A stretch of DNA of 64,000 nucleotides from the NCBI RefSeq assembly GCF_016907355.1, contig NZ_JAFBBW010000001.1, forward strand, positions 2,790,001 to 2,854,000, given 5' to 3'. A model generated the notes under the pieces. The model was not told the origin of the DNA and did no database searches. It was given only the letters and a program-made list of their open reading frames with translations. Numbering within the stretch: the stretch's first letter is position 1; every line of letters begins with the position of its first letter. The DNA comes from Agromyces aurantiacus. Its GTDB lineage: Bacteria; Actinomycetota; Actinomycetes; Actinomycetales; Microbacteriaceae. The translations under genes were made by a program, and so were the position numbers. Below, one piece after another: positions 35,003-43,469 of this stretch.

Positions 35003-36112
35003 ATGACGCAGGATGCGCGGGTCGCCGGGGCCCCTCGCCCCGCGAGCCGGGCGCGCGAACGCCTCGCGCTGCCGCGGCCGTCCGCGAAGGCCACTGCGAC
35101 CGGGATCGCCGTCGCGATCCTGCGCCACGTCGCGCCCGGCCTGCTCGTGCGCATCGCCGGGCGAGCGACCGACGGCGGCATCCCCCCGTTCGTCGACCTG
35201 CTCCGCATCGCCGAGCTCGCCGGCACCCTGCCGTCGACCGACCCGTCGTCCTCACCGACGGGGATCCTGGCTCGGTTCCCGCAGCTCGCCGACGTGGCGA
35301 CCCGCGACGTCGTCATCGCCGGTCCGCACGGACCGGTGCGCGCCAGGACGTACCGCCCCCCGCATCCGAGCGGGATCGGCCTCGTCTGGGTTCACGGCGG
35401 CGCGTTCATCTCCGGCGACCTCGACCGGCCCGACGCGCACTGGCCCGCGCTCGAGCTCGCGCACCGCGGCGTCGCCGTGGTCTCGGTCGACTACCGGCAC
35501 GCCGTACGGGGCGTGCACCATCCCGTCCCATCCGACGACGTGCTGGCCGGATGGCGCTGGGCCGCCGCGCACGCCGCCGAACTCGGGGTCGCGCGCGGCG
35601 CGCTCCACCTCGGCGGCTCGAGCGTGGGCGCGAGCCTCGCCGCGGGCGTCGCGAAGCGCGTGCGCGACTCGGGCATCCCGGAGACGACGCCGGCCGGCCT
35701 GGTGCTCGTCACGCCGTTCCTGCACTCGTCCGCCGCGCCGTGGCCGGCGGACCTGCTCGCGCGGATGCGCGCCTCGACGCGCAGTGCCGTGTTCTCGCCC
35801 GACGACCTCACGCACCTCGCCTGGAACTACGCCGGACGACGCAGCGTGCTCGACGACCCGTACGCGTTCCCGGCGAACGGAGACCTCGCGGGCCTGCCGC
35901 CGACGCTCGTCATCACCGAGGAGATCGACACGATCCGCACGTCGGGCGAGGACTTCGCCTCGCGGCTGCGGGCCGCCGGTGTGCCCGCGGTGGTGCGCAT
36001 GACGCCGGGGGCGGCGCACAGCTCGATGAGCCGGCCCGCCGAGCCCACCGCGCAGGTCACGCTCGACGCGGTCGCCGAGCACCTGCTCGGGCGCTGGTCG
36101 CCGCAGGCGTGA
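35003..36112 (+). CDS. Alpha/beta hydrolase, hormone-sensitive-lipase family esterase
   Basis: 369-residue esterase. The oxyanion motif is H-G-G-A-F (V-W-V-H-G-G-A-F-I-S-G-D), the nucleophile elbow is G-S-S-V-G, the acid is in E-E-I-D-T-I, and the His in G-A-A-H-S-S. This is the HSL (bacterial family IV) layout, active on short-chain acyl esters. The first 90 residues form a cap-like helical region. It is clearly paralogous to the esterase at 61653-62582 (shared V-W-V-H-G-G-A-F-I, H-W-x-A-L-E-L-A, P-S-D-x-V-L-A-G-W-R). ATG 35003 has GGAGGTGG upstream. Convergent with the catabolic operon at 36140, of which it may be functionally a part. Confidence 0.88.
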   Translation: MTQDARVAGAPRPASRARERLALPRPSAKATATGIAVAILRHVAPGLLVRIAGRATDGGIPPFVDLLRIAELAGTLPSTDPSSSPTGILARFPQLADVATRDVVIAGPHGPVRARTYRPPHPSGIGLVWVHGGAFISGDLDRPDAHWPALELAHRGVAVVSVDYRHAVRGVHHPVPSDDVLAGWRWAAAHAAELGVARGALHLGGSSVGASLAAGVAKRVRDSGIPETTPAGLVLVTPFLHSSAAPWPADLLARMRASTRSAVFSPDDLTHLAWNYAGRRSVLDDPYAFPANGDLAGLPPTLVITEEIDTIRTSGEDFASRLRAAGVPAVVRMTPGAAHSSMSRPAEPTAQVTLDAVAEHLLGRWSPQA

Positions 36113-36139
36113 GCGAGGGGTCTCGCGCCGACCCGCGCC

Positions 36140-37012
36140 TCAGCCTTCCCGGGCGTAGTACGGCCACGGGAGGAATCGGCGTTCTCCCCGGCGATCCGGG
36201 CCACGGAGCGTGACCTCCCCGGTCGCCGCCCACTCGACGCCGCGCGGGAACATCCGGATGAACTCGATGCGCCGGAACGTGTCGATGTCGTGGCCGATCG
36301 TGATCGTGAACGACCGGCCCGCGCCGTACTCGTTGATCCACGCGATGGGCTGGTCGGTGTTCATGCCGTTCAACTCGGCGATGCCGCCGTCGGGGATCAC
36401 GACCGGATAGTGCGACATCGGCCAGACGGGCGCGTTCTCGTAGGCCTCGAGGTCGTCGAAGGTCGTCAGCAGCACCCGGGCACCCTCGTAGAGGTTCACG
36501 CCCGTGAGGATGTCGTCACCCGTCACCGTCCAGCGGGCGCTGATCCCCTCCGTGATCGGATGCCGCGGCTCGACGGTGTCGAGCTGCGCCTCGCCCCACG
36601 GCCGGGGGCGCAGGCCCGTCTCGTACGCGCTCAGCTTCGCGCCCCGCATGACGTTGTACTCCTCGGGGTAGCCCCAGCGGTCCTCCTGCGCGGCGGAGCC
36701 GTGGAACCACACGATGCCCTTGCCGTCGTCCTGGACGAACTTCAGGATCGCGGCATCCGTCTCCGCTCCGAATCCGACGGCCTTCTCGAAGAACCCGTCG
36801 CGACCCTCGAACACGACGATCAGCACGTCGTACTTGTCGATGATGTCGGCACCGAGGCCGCGCGGGTCTTCCACGACGCGCACCCGGAACCGCCCGGTGT
36901 CCTCGAGGAGCGTGGTGATCCACTGGTTGTGCAGCCGGAAGCTGCGGAACTCGTTGTCGTGCTCCCGGGTCATGTGCCCGGAGAGGATGAGCACGTTCAG
37001 GGTCTCGGCCAT
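36140..37012 (-). CDS. ThuA-like domain protein
   Basis: Last gene of the long catabolic run. 290 residues over the ThuA fold (class-I glutamine-amidotransferase-like): L-N-V-L-I-L-S-G-H near the N-terminus, D-V-L-I-V-V-F-E-G-R (about 60-70), K-G-I-V-W-F-H-G-S-A, H-P-I-T-E-G-I and W-P-M-S-H-Y. ThuA of rhizobia belongs to a trehalose/3-keto-disaccharide pathway, and ThuA-like genes often stand beside Gfo/Idh and sugar-isomerase genes, as here. The reaction is not established; handling of a 3-keto-sugar intermediate is the best guess. The ATG at 37012 lies 12 nt after the previous stop with a weak AGAGAG. Confidence 0.82.
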   Translation of the reverse strand: MAETLNVLILSGHMTREHDNEFRSFRLHNQWITTLLEDTGRFRVRVVEDPRGLGADIIDKYDVLIVVFEGRDGFFEKAVGFGAETDAAILKFVQDDGKGIVWFHGSAAQEDRWGYPEEYNVMRGAKLSAYETGLRPRPWGEAQLDTVEPRHPITEGISARWTVTGDDILTGVNLYEGARVLLTTFDDLEAYENAPVWPMSHYPVVIPDGGIAELNGMNTDQPIAWINEYGAGRSFTITIGHDIDTFRRIEFIRMFPRGVEWAATGEVTLRGPDRRGERRFLPWPYYAREG

Positions 37013-37024
37013 ATGAGCGCTCTC

Positions 37025-38020
37025 TTATCTCGTGATCGACGGCGTCGTGGTGGAGACGCGTCGGAGGATCGGATCGAGCACGTGTTGCATCTCCCATCCG
37101 TTCAACATGACGCTGGTCGCGGGATGGGGAGTGAAGTCGCTCTCGACGACGATCCATCCGTCGTAGTCCGACTCCCGCAGGGCCCGAACGAACCCCGCGG
37201 AGTCCACCAGCCCGTTCGAATCGCCCAGTTCGGTGAACCAGCGAGGCACCACTCGAGACCCGCCCGCGCGCAGCACCCCGTACTCAGCAGCCGGTTGCCG
37301 GTACTCCTCGAGGTCGTCGACGACAGCGGCGTTCTTGAGCTGGACATGCACCACGCGATCCGGGTGGCGTTCGAGGAACGCGATCGGATCGATGCCGGCG
37401 ATCGTGAGTTCGGCGGTGTCGAGCGTCAGGCCCACCGTCTCGGGATCGCTCGATGCGATGAGTCGTTCGAGTCCGTCCTCGGCCCGAAGACCGGACAGGA
37501 AATCGAAGTGGAGGCCCAGCCGCACGCCGAACTCCGCGATCGACTCGCCGACGAGCTGCCAGGCGGACGCGAGGCGCTCGATGGCTGCGTCGTCGAGCGG
37601 TCCCGTGCGACCCGCTCCGGCGCACGGGCGTGCGACCAGGACGCTCCCGCCGAGCTCTTCGAGAGCCTTCGCGAGCCACCGAGCGTGTTCGACGAGCAGA
37701 GGCCGCGCCGCCGGGTCGAGCGGATCCGTTCCGTGCGAGAGATCCTCCTGGAATGGCGCAGTCGGATCCCACACCCAGCTGCTCACGGAATCGAGCGCGG
37801 CATCCTCGACGAATGCACGAAAGCCCGCCACCGATCCGAAGTTCGCTGCGATCTGGGTGGGATTGCCGAGTGGCTCCCAACGGCCGCTGCCGGCGCTCAG
37901 CTCGACGCCGTCGAAGCCGGAGATCGAGATGACGCGCAGGGCCCGTTCGTGCTCACGGCGCCTGGCGAAGTCGTCGAACTGCGGCTTGAACTGGTTGATT
38001 CCGTACGCCCAGCGGATCAT
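37025..38020 (-). CDS. Sugar phosphate isomerase/epimerase family TIM barrel (copy 3)
   Basis: 331-residue AP-endonuclease-2-like TIM barrel. Candidate metal/acid residues are in L-G-L-H-F-D-F-L (H and D), L-D-T-A-E-L (Asp), V-H-V-Q-L-K-N (His, Lys) and V-V-E-S-D-F (Glu). In this family a divalent metal bound by Glu/Asp/His residues drives epimerisation or isomerisation of free or phosphorylated sugars; YcjR of E. coli, a 3-keto-hexose epimerase, is a relevant member. The ATG at 38020 overlaps the previous gene's stop (ATGA). In the predicted pathway it would act on the released keto-sugar. Substrate not determinable. Confidence 0.82.
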   Translation of the reverse strand: MIRWAYGINQFKPQFDDFARRREHERALRVISISGFDGVELSAGSGRWEPLGNPTQIAANFGSVAGFRAFVEDAALDSVSSWVWDPTAPFQEDLSHGTDPLDPAARPLLVEHARWLAKALEELGGSVLVARPCAGAGRTGPLDDAAIERLASAWQLVGESIAEFGVRLGLHFDFLSGLRAEDGLERLIASSDPETVGLTLDTAELTIAGIDPIAFLERHPDRVVHVQLKNAAVVDDLEEYRQPAAEYGVLRAGGSRVVPRWFTELGDSNGLVDSAGFVRALRESDYDGWIVVESDFTPHPATSVMLNGWEMQHVLDPILRRVSTTTPSITR

Positions 38021-38961
38021 TTCCCCGCCTCCTCGGCGGCGACGCGCTCCAACACGTTCTTCGCGTACCACCGCGCGATGGCGGTGCTCTCGGCGTGGTC
38101 CCCGCCGAGCTTGTTCGCCTTGTCGTGCTCCACCGTGAGCCATCCGTCGTAGCCGTTGCGCACGACGGCGCGCATGAATGCCTCGAAGTCGACGAGGCCT
38201 TCGTCGTCGCCCATCTCGTAGAACCAGCGCGGGGTCGTCTCGGCCATGATCTCGGAGTCGGGCCGGCGGCGGTAGTCGCCGATGAGGTCGCGGTGACGGG
38301 TGTCCTTGAAGTGGAACCCGGTCACGCGGTCGGCGTACTGCTCGTAGAACTCGACCGGATCCACCGAGGCGATGCAGTGCTGCGCGGTGTCGACGAACAG
38401 GTTGACGAGGTCGGGGTCCGTATTCGCGTAGAAGGTGTCGAGTTCGTCCTTCGACTGGATGCCGCAGAAGAACTCGTGGTGACAGGTGAGCTTCACACCG
38501 GCGTCACGCGTGATCTCGCCGACCTTGTTCCAGAGGTCGGCCGTGACCTTGATCTTGTCCTCGGTGACCGGCTCCATGTCGGAGTAGAGCGTGGCCGGCA
38601 TCACGATGATGTTGTCGAGCTCGATCCCCGACCATCGGTCCATCGTCACCCGGAAGCCCTCGAGGATGTTCTCGTGCGTCTCCGGAAGATGGGGCGCATA
38701 GTTGCGGGTGTCGTAGTCGGCCGCGTGGAAGATGTTCACGATGCGTTCGAGTCCGCGCTCGCGAACGAACTCCTGGTAGTTCGCGACCGAACCGTACATG
38801 CCCATGATCTGGTAGTAGCGGAAGTCGAAGGTGTCGATCGCGTCGTATCCGACCGCCGCGACCTGCTTCAGGAAGCGGTCCATCGTGTCGAGCGATTCCC
38901 ACTGATCGATCGGGCCGTGCGGCGACTGGCTGCGCCAGTGGTCCATGTAGCTCCACTTCAT
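38017..38961 (-). CDS. Sugar phosphate isomerase/epimerase family TIM barrel (copy 2)
   Basis: 314-residue TIM barrel. Metal/acid motifs: L-T-C-H-H-E-F-F (Glu), F-V-D-T-A-Q-H (Asp/His), F-H-F-K-D-T (His, Asp) and L-T-V-E-H-D (Glu). Also notable is F-D-F-R-Y-Y-Q-I-M-G-M-Y (about 44-55). It is about as similar to copy 3 as distant paralogues are: both have R-W-F-x-E-x-G-D-x-x-G-L-V-D followed by R-x-x-x-Y-D-G-W. It lies 8 nt after the upstream TIM-barrel gene and overlaps the next by four bases. Likely a keto-sugar epimerase or isomerase. Confidence 0.83.
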   Translation of the reverse strand: MKWSYMDHWRSQSPHGPIDQWESLDTMDRFLKQVAAVGYDAIDTFDFRYYQIMGMYGSVANYQEFVRERGLERIVNIFHAADYDTRNYAPHLPETHENILEGFRVTMDRWSGIELDNIIVMPATLYSDMEPVTEDKIKVTADLWNKVGEITRDAGVKLTCHHEFFCGIQSKDELDTFYANTDPDLVNLFVDTAQHCIASVDPVEFYEQYADRVTGFHFKDTRHRDLIGDYRRRPDSEIMAETTPRWFYEMGDDEGLVDFEAFMRAVVRNGYDGWLTVEHDKANKLGGDHAESTAIARWYAKNVLERVAAEEAGK

Positions 38962-38969
38962 CGCCGGCC

Positions 38970-39974
38970 TCACGCCTTCGTCGAGAATGCCGCGTCGAAG
39001 GACGCGTGCGGGGGCGTGATCTCGGCGAGCTTCCGCACGAAGGCGAGGGCTTCGGGCGCGCCGACCAGCCGGTCCATCCCGGCGTCCTCCCATTCGACGC
39101 TCGTCGGCCCGTCATAGCCGATCGCGTTCAACGCCCTGAAGAGCGGCTCCCACGGCACCTGGCCGTGCGCGGTGGACACGAACGTCCACCCGCGGCGGGG
39201 GTTCGCCCACGGCAGGTGCGAGCCGAGCACGCCATTGCGCCCGTCGAGGTTCGTGATCGACTCCTTCACGTGCACGTGGAAGATGTGGTCGGCGAAGTCG
39301 AGCACGAACGCGACCGGGTCCAACTGCTGCCACATGAAGTGCGACGGGTCGAAGTTCAGCCCGAAGCTCGCGCGGTGCCCGATCGCCTCGAGCGTCGCCT
39401 TGGCGGTCCAGTAGTCGTACGCGATCTCGCTCGGGTGCACCTCGAGGCCGAAGCGGACCCCCACCTCCTCGAACACGTCGAGGATCGGGTTCCACCGGTC
39501 GGCGAAGTCCTGGTAGCCCGCCGCGATCCACTCGTCGGACGCGGGCGGGAACATCGCCACCGCCTTCCAGATCGACGAGCCGGTGAACCCGTTGACGGTC
39601 TTCACGCCCAGCTTGGCCGCGATCCGGGCGGTGTCCTTCATGTCCTCCGCGGCGCGCTGCCGCACCCCCTCCGGGTCCCCGTCGCCCCAGACGCGGTCGG
39701 ACAGGATGTCGCGGTGGCGTTCGTCGATCGGGTCGTCGCAGACCGCCTGGCCGGTGAGGTGATTGGAGATCGCCCACACCTTCAGCCCGTTTCGCTCCAG
39801 GATGTCCAACCGTGACTGCACGTACGCGTCGTCGTCCCAGCGCGACACGTCGAGGTGGTCACCCCAGCAGGCGATCTCGAGGCCGTCGTAGCCCCACTCC
39901 CCCGCGAGTCGCGCCACCTCCTCGAACGGGAGGTCGGCCCACTGGCCGGTGAACAGCGTGATCGGACGAGGCAT
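38970..39974 (-). CDS. Sugar phosphate isomerase/epimerase family TIM barrel (copy 1)
   Basis: 334 residues. It starts [15 protein letters not shown] and continues with [14 protein letters not shown], the type found next to Gfo/Idh genes in many sugar loci. Metal ligands fit Glu in G-L-E-V-H-P-S-E, Asp in N-F-D-P-S-H, His in H-V-H-V-K-E, and Glu in V-E-W-E-D-A. ATG 39974 has AAAGGAG at ideal spacing. It is separated from the dehydrogenase gene by 32 nt. I infer a role on the same intermediate as the dehydrogenase. Confidence 0.87.
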   Translation of the reverse strand: MPRPITLFTGQWADLPFEEVARLAGEWGYDGLEIACWGDHLDVSRWDDDAYVQSRLDILERNGLKVWAISNHLTGQAVCDDPIDERHRDILSDRVWGDGDPEGVRQRAAEDMKDTARIAAKLGVKTVNGFTGSSIWKAVAMFPPASDEWIAAGYQDFADRWNPILDVFEEVGVRFGLEVHPSEIAYDYWTAKATLEAIGHRASFGLNFDPSHFMWQQLDPVAFVLDFADHIFHVHVKESITNLDGRNGVLGSHLPWANPRRGWTFVSTAHGQVPWEPLFRALNAIGYDGPTSVEWEDAGMDRLVGAPEALAFVRKLAEITPPHASFDAAFSTKA

Positions 39975-40006
39975 CCCAGCTCCTTTGCTCTGTCGTCGGT
40001 TCGAAT

Positions 40007-41200
40007 TCATCGCGAGGCGGCGACCGAGGCGCCGACGGGGACCCACGAGGAGCCCCGCTCGGAGCTCTGCTCCACGGCGTCGAGCACCCGCTGCACCGAG
40101 AGACCCTCCGCGAAGGAGGGGTGCGGGTCGGTGCCCTCGGCGATTGCGGTGACGAGGTCCACGACCTGGTGGCTGAACCCGTGCTCGTAGCCGAGCATGT
40201 GGCCCGCGGGCCACCACGCCGAGACGTAGGGATGCTGCGCCTCGGTCACCAGGATCCGGGTGAAGCCCTGCGTCTCAGCCGGTGCGGTGCGGTCGTAGAA
40301 CCAGAGCGTGTTGAGGTCCTCCAGCTCGAACCGGAGCGCGCCCTTGTCGCCGGACACCTCCAATGTCAGCGCGTTCTTGCGCCCGGTCGCGAACCGCGTC
40401 GCCTCGAACGAGACGAGCGCGCCGGTCGACAGGCGACCGGTGAAGATCGCGACATCGTCGACCGTCACCTCGCCGTAGCCCTCAGCCGCCGTCCCCGACA
40501 GGCCCGAGCCGGACCCCTGCAGCGGCCGCTCTGTGACGATGGTGTCGACGACGCCCGTGACCGCCGTCACCTCGAGGCCGGTCACGAACTGCGTCATGTC
40601 GATGATGTGCGCCCCGATGTCCCCGAGCGCGCCCGAGCCGGCGTGCTCCTTCTGCAGGCGCCACGCCAGCGGCATCTCGGGGTCGACGAGCCAGTCCTGG
40701 CGATATGCCGCACGAACCTGAGCGATCCTTCCGACCGCTCCCTGAGCGATGAGGTCGCGAAGGAACGTCACTGCAGGCACCCGGCGGTAGGTGAAGCCCA
40801 CCATCGACCGCACACCCTTCGCGGCTGCGCGGGCCGCAGCATCCGCCATAGCCTCCGCCTCCGCCACGGTGTTCGCGAGCGGCTTCTCGCACAGCACGTG
40901 CTTGCCCGCCTCCAACGCCGCGATCGCGATCTCGGCGTGCGAGTCGCCCGGCGTCACGATGTCGACGATGTCGATGTCGTCGCGCGCGATCACCGCACGC
41001 CAGTCGGTCGCCGACTCCTGCCAGCCCCACCGCGCCGCGGCATCCGCCACCGCCTCCGCATTGCGCCCGACCACGACGGCCATCTCCACGGCCGCGGGCA
41101 GCTCGAACACCCTGGGTGCCTGGCGCCACCCCACCGAATGCGCGGCCCCCATGAACCCGTACCCGATCATCGCGACCCGCAGGGGCTGCGTCTCGCTCAT
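40007..41200 (-). CDS. Gfo/Idh/MocA-family oxidoreductase
   Basis: NAD(P)-dependent dehydrogenase, 397 residues. The Rossmann motif is [14 protein letters not shown] (about 9-22), followed by V-D-I-V-T-P and the family's E-K-P-L-A (C-E-K-P-L-A-N-T), whose Lys acts in catalysis. A C-terminal alpha/beta domain carries G-D-I-G-A-H-I-I-D (His/Asp of the active site). Members oxidise or reduce sugar hydroxyl/keto groups, including C3 of glucosides. In this locus it could reduce or form the 3-keto sugar. The ATG at 41200 overlaps the stop of the small beta-type gene (ATGA), so the two are translationally coupled. Confidence 0.9.
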   Translation of the reverse strand: MSETQPLRVAMIGYGFMGAAHSVGWRQAPRVFELPAAVEMAVVVGRNAEAVADAAARWGWQESATDWRAVIARDDIDIVDIVTPGDSHAEIAIAALEAGKHVLCEKPLANTVAEAEAMADAAARAAAKGVRSMVGFTYRRVPAVTFLRDLIAQGAVGRIAQVRAAYRQDWLVDPEMPLAWRLQKEHAGSGALGDIGAHIIDMTQFVTGLEVTAVTGVVDTIVTERPLQGSGSGLSGTAAEGYGEVTVDDVAIFTGRLSTGALVSFEATRFATGRKNALTLEVSGDKGALRFELEDLNTLWFYDRTAPAETQGFTRILVTEAQHPYVSAWWPAGHMLGYEHGFSHQVVDLVTAIAEGTDPHPSFAEGLSVQRVLDAVEQSSERGSSWVPVGASVAASR

Positions 41201-41613
41201 GCCAGCACCAGCTCGCGCTGAACGGGCACGCGGTTCACCACGTAGCGCCCGGGGCCGCCGTCGACGCCCGGCATGATCTGCATGTAGAGCAGACGCATGG
41301 TGAGCGCGACCTCGACGGTGACCTTCTCGCCCGCCGACGGAGCGCGTCCGAGATCGATCAGGATCTCCGGGCGGTCCGCCACGAACCAGAGGGTGTCCCA
41401 CTGCTCGGGGAGCTCGTCGATGCGGTACTCGCGACCGTTGAGCACGAAGCGCAGCTTCTCGGTGGGGATCGGCTCCCCGTTGACGGATGCCGCGACCCCG
41501 TCGACCGCCGAGAGCCAGAGGCTGCGGTACCAGGGAAGCTGCACGGAGACGGCGAGGCCGGACTCGGTGCGACGCACGTCGTCGTCGGCGAACAGGGAAT
41601 CGTGGGTGGCCAT
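41197..41613 (-). CDS. C-glycoside deglycosidase beta-subunit-like protein (DUF6379), copy 2
   Basis: 138-residue beta-rich protein of the DUF6379 type, the small subunit of bacterial C-glycoside deglycosidases (CarC, DfgB). Seen directly: S-V-Q-L-P-W-Y-R-S-L (about 22-31), L-N-G-R-E-Y-R-I-D-E-L (about 58-68), and the C-terminal L-L-Y-M-Q-I-M-P-G-V-D-G-G-P-G-R-Y-V-V-N. In characterised enzymes the beta subunit completes the active site of the TIM-barrel alpha subunit. Its nearest alpha-like neighbour is the 42405-43469 product, separated by the NTF2-like gene. The same P-Y/L-M-Q-I-x-P-G-x-D-G-G-P-G motif occurs in the fused protein at the right edge. Family assignment is from memory of motifs, not a search. 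Confidence 0.78.
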   Translation of the reverse strand: MATHDSLFADDDVRRTESGLAVSVQLPWYRSLWLSAVDGVAASVNGEPIPTEKLRFVLNGREYRIDELPEQWDTLWFVADRPEILIDLGRAPSAGEKVTVEVALTMRLLYMQIMPGVDGGPGRYVVNRVPVQRELVLA

Positions 41614-41629
41614 GGCTCCTCCGAGCGGA

Positions 41630-42412
41630 TCAGGCGTAGGTGTCGGTGAAGGTCTCGTGCGGAACGGGGGGCTCCGGCTCGAGCTTCTGCACCGTCTCGG
41701 GGCTGTACGGGTGGTTGGTCGAGGGCACGGGCTCGTCGGCCGGGGGCATGAAGACGGGCTTGCCGTCGTCGCCGAAGTACATGAGGTCGAGGTCGAACGC
41801 GCCCTGGTTCTTGAGGCCGAAGCTGACCCAGTTCTCCTCGAACGGCGCGCGGGCGAGCTCGTAGCAGCGGAACTTCCAGAACTTCCACTCGCCGTCCTGC
41901 TTGAGGAAGTCGATCGCGTACTTGCACCACACCCAGTGCGCCCAGACCTTCTTGCCGAGGGTCTCCTGCGGGGAGTACATGTCGGGGAACTCCTCCGCGA
42001 CCTTCGGGTCGGTGAGGCCCGACTCGGTGCCCGCCATGATCCACACGCCCTTCGCGGTCCTGCCGTCGGCCGCGACCTCGATCACCGGCGTGGTGGTGGC
42101 GTGCAGGATGAGCTTGCCGACGGGGTGCGGTCGACCGCGGTGGTAGTCGGTCACGCTCTTCCAGGTGGTGTACTGCCCCGCGTTGGTATAGCGCGCACGG
42201 ATGCCCTCGGTGCCCTCCTTCACCCACATGGGGATGATCTGCTCGTCCTCGAAGGCGTTGTGCAGGTACATGTATCGGTTGAACAGGTTCTCCACCTGTC
42301 CGCGGTCCTCGGCGCGCTGCGCGAGGGCGCGCGCGGCGACGACCTCCTCACGCAGGCCGGCCAGCTCGGACTGGAGCTCGGCGAGCGTGGCGGGAGCGAT
42401 GGTGTCAGACAT
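41630..42412 (-). CDS. NTF2/SnoaL-like protein
   Basis: 260-residue protein. It has an N-terminal helical coil (about 8-38, L-A-E-L-Q-S-E-L-A-G-L-R-E-E) and then a nuclear-transport-factor-2-like cone domain: N-L-F-N-R-Y-M-Y-L-H-N-A-F (about 42-54), M-W-V-K-E-G, Y-H-R-G-R-P-H-P-V (about 90-98), and W-A-H-W-V-W-C-K-Y-A-I-D-F. The family includes small-molecule isomerases, dehydratases and binding proteins. Being wedged between an alpha-like and a beta-like gene and overlapping the alpha gene by 8 nt, it probably belongs to the same step: binding or converting the aglycone or the unsaturated sugar. Reaction unknown. Confidence 0.75.
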   Translation of the reverse strand: MSDTIAPATLAELQSELAGLREEVVAARALAQRAEDRGQVENLFNRYMYLHNAFEDEQIIPMWVKEGTEGIRARYTNAGQYTTWKSVTDYHRGRPHPVGKLILHATTTPVIEVAADGRTAKGVWIMAGTESGLTDPKVAEEFPDMYSPQETLGKKVWAHWVWCKYAIDFLKQDGEWKFWKFRCYELARAPFEENWVSFGLKNQGAFDLDLMYFGDDGKPVFMPPADEPVPSTNHPYSPETVQKLEPEPPVPHETFTDTYA

Positions 42413-43469
42413 GTGCGGCCTCCTGGGCGGCGACGGTTTCTTCGATGGCCCTGCGCATGAGCGCGTGCTGCTTCTTCACGAGGTCGATCGGGTCGTCCTC
42501 TCCGAGGTCGGCGAAGGCGTGACCCTCCCACTCGCTCGAGAGGAAGCCGGTGTACCCGCCGTCGACGAATTGGCGGACGATCCGCGGGATGTCCATCGCG
42601 GGCTCGTCTCCGTTGCCGTCGATGGCGTAGAACTTGGCGTGCACGTGGAAGATCTGCGGCATGATGTCGAGCCACTCCTCCGGCGGCACGAGCCCGTGCA
42701 TGTTGAAGGCGAGTCGCGTGAAGGGGCCGAAACGCAGGAAGTCGACGCCGTCGGCCGTGAGGATGTCCTCGAACTCCTGGTTGCGCACGTGCATCGGCAG
42801 CGGCTTGCGCCAGATCTCGTCCATGACCGGGAAGTACTTCTCGTCCATGCCCATCTTGCGCAGGGTCCGCAGCAGGGTCGGGGAGAGGCTGTGCATCGTC
42901 GATGAGAAGTCGGCGGTGAAGCCCAGGCGCTCGCTGCCCAACTCGTCGTAGAGCTCCCGGATCTGGACGACCTTGGGGCTGTTGGGCCCTTCCGGCGCGT
43001 GGATCTCGTACCCCAGGTACTGGTCGTACTGCTCCGCGAGCGGGAGCAGGCTGCGCAGCAGCTCCTTCCCCGCCGACCGGATGACGATCCTGCGGAAGCC
43101 GAGCGTGTTCGCCGTCTTCAGCTGGCGGGCGAGGAAGTCGTGCTCCTCGTCCGGGGTCATGTCCCGGTCCTTGCGGCGCCCCATGTCCAGGTTCGTGCCG
43201 ACCGCGCTCGCCTCGAGGCCGTACTTCTCGAGGGAGTCGAACCACAGTTTCACGAACTCGTCGTCGACATCGGGGTACGTGCGCAACAGCTGGGCGATGT
43301 TGAACTCGACGCCCGGGCCGATCCCCTCCTCGGCGACGGCGGCGATGAGCGTCTCGGGCGTGTAGAGGCCGGCGGCGAACTCGCTCGTCATCGAGTACAG
43401 GGTGGTGCCGAGCTTGATGCCGGTGCCGGCGATGCCGTCCGGTTCCTGAGCCTGTCGTCGGGCGGTCAT
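42405..43469 (-). CDS. C-glycoside deglycosidase alpha-subunit-like TIM barrel, copy 2
   Basis: 354-residue AP-endonuclease-2-like barrel resembling the catalytic subunit of C-glycoside deglycosidases. Putative metal ligands Glu155 (Y-E-I-H-A-P), Asp187 (A-D-F-S-S-T-M-H), His277 (H-V-H-A-K-F) and Glu313 (S-S-E-W-E-G-H); candidate catalytic His157 and His193. The signature N-L-D-M-G-R-R-K-D-R-D-M-T-P-D-E-E (93-109) is shared almost exactly with the fused protein at 62684-64000 but not with the 43466-44593 paralogue. In known enzymes this subunit cleaves the C-C bond of 3-oxo-C-glycosides with Mn2+. ATG 43469 overlaps the preceding stop (ATGA). The first codons come from a REP-like repeat. Confidence 0.82.
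   Translation of the reverse strand: MTARRQAQEPDGIAGTGIKLGTTLYSMTSEFAAGLYTPETLIAAVAEEGIGPGVEFNIAQLLRTYPDVDDEFVKLWFDSLEKYGLEASAVGTNLDMGRRKDRDMTPDEEHDFLARQLKTANTLGFRRIVIRSAGKELLRSLLPLAEQYDQYLGYEIHAPEGPNSPKVVQIRELYDELGSERLGFTADFSSTMHSLSPTLLRTLRKMGMDEKYFPVMDEIWRKPLPMHVRNQEFEDILTADGVDFLRFGPFTRLAFNMHGLVPPEEWLDIMPQIFHVHAKFYAIDGNGDEPAMDIPRIVRQFVDGGYTGFLSSEWEGHAFADLGEDDPIDLVKKQHALMRRAIEETVAAQEAAHV
43441..43462 (-). repeat. REP-like 22-bp element, copy B, inside coding start
   Basis: On the coding strand the core is CGACAGGCTCAGG, starting 7 nt after the ATG of the 42405-43469 gene. It differs from copy A at 44568-44589 in 3 of 22 positions. It supplies residues R-R-Q-A-Q-E-P of the protein. Confidence 0.75.
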
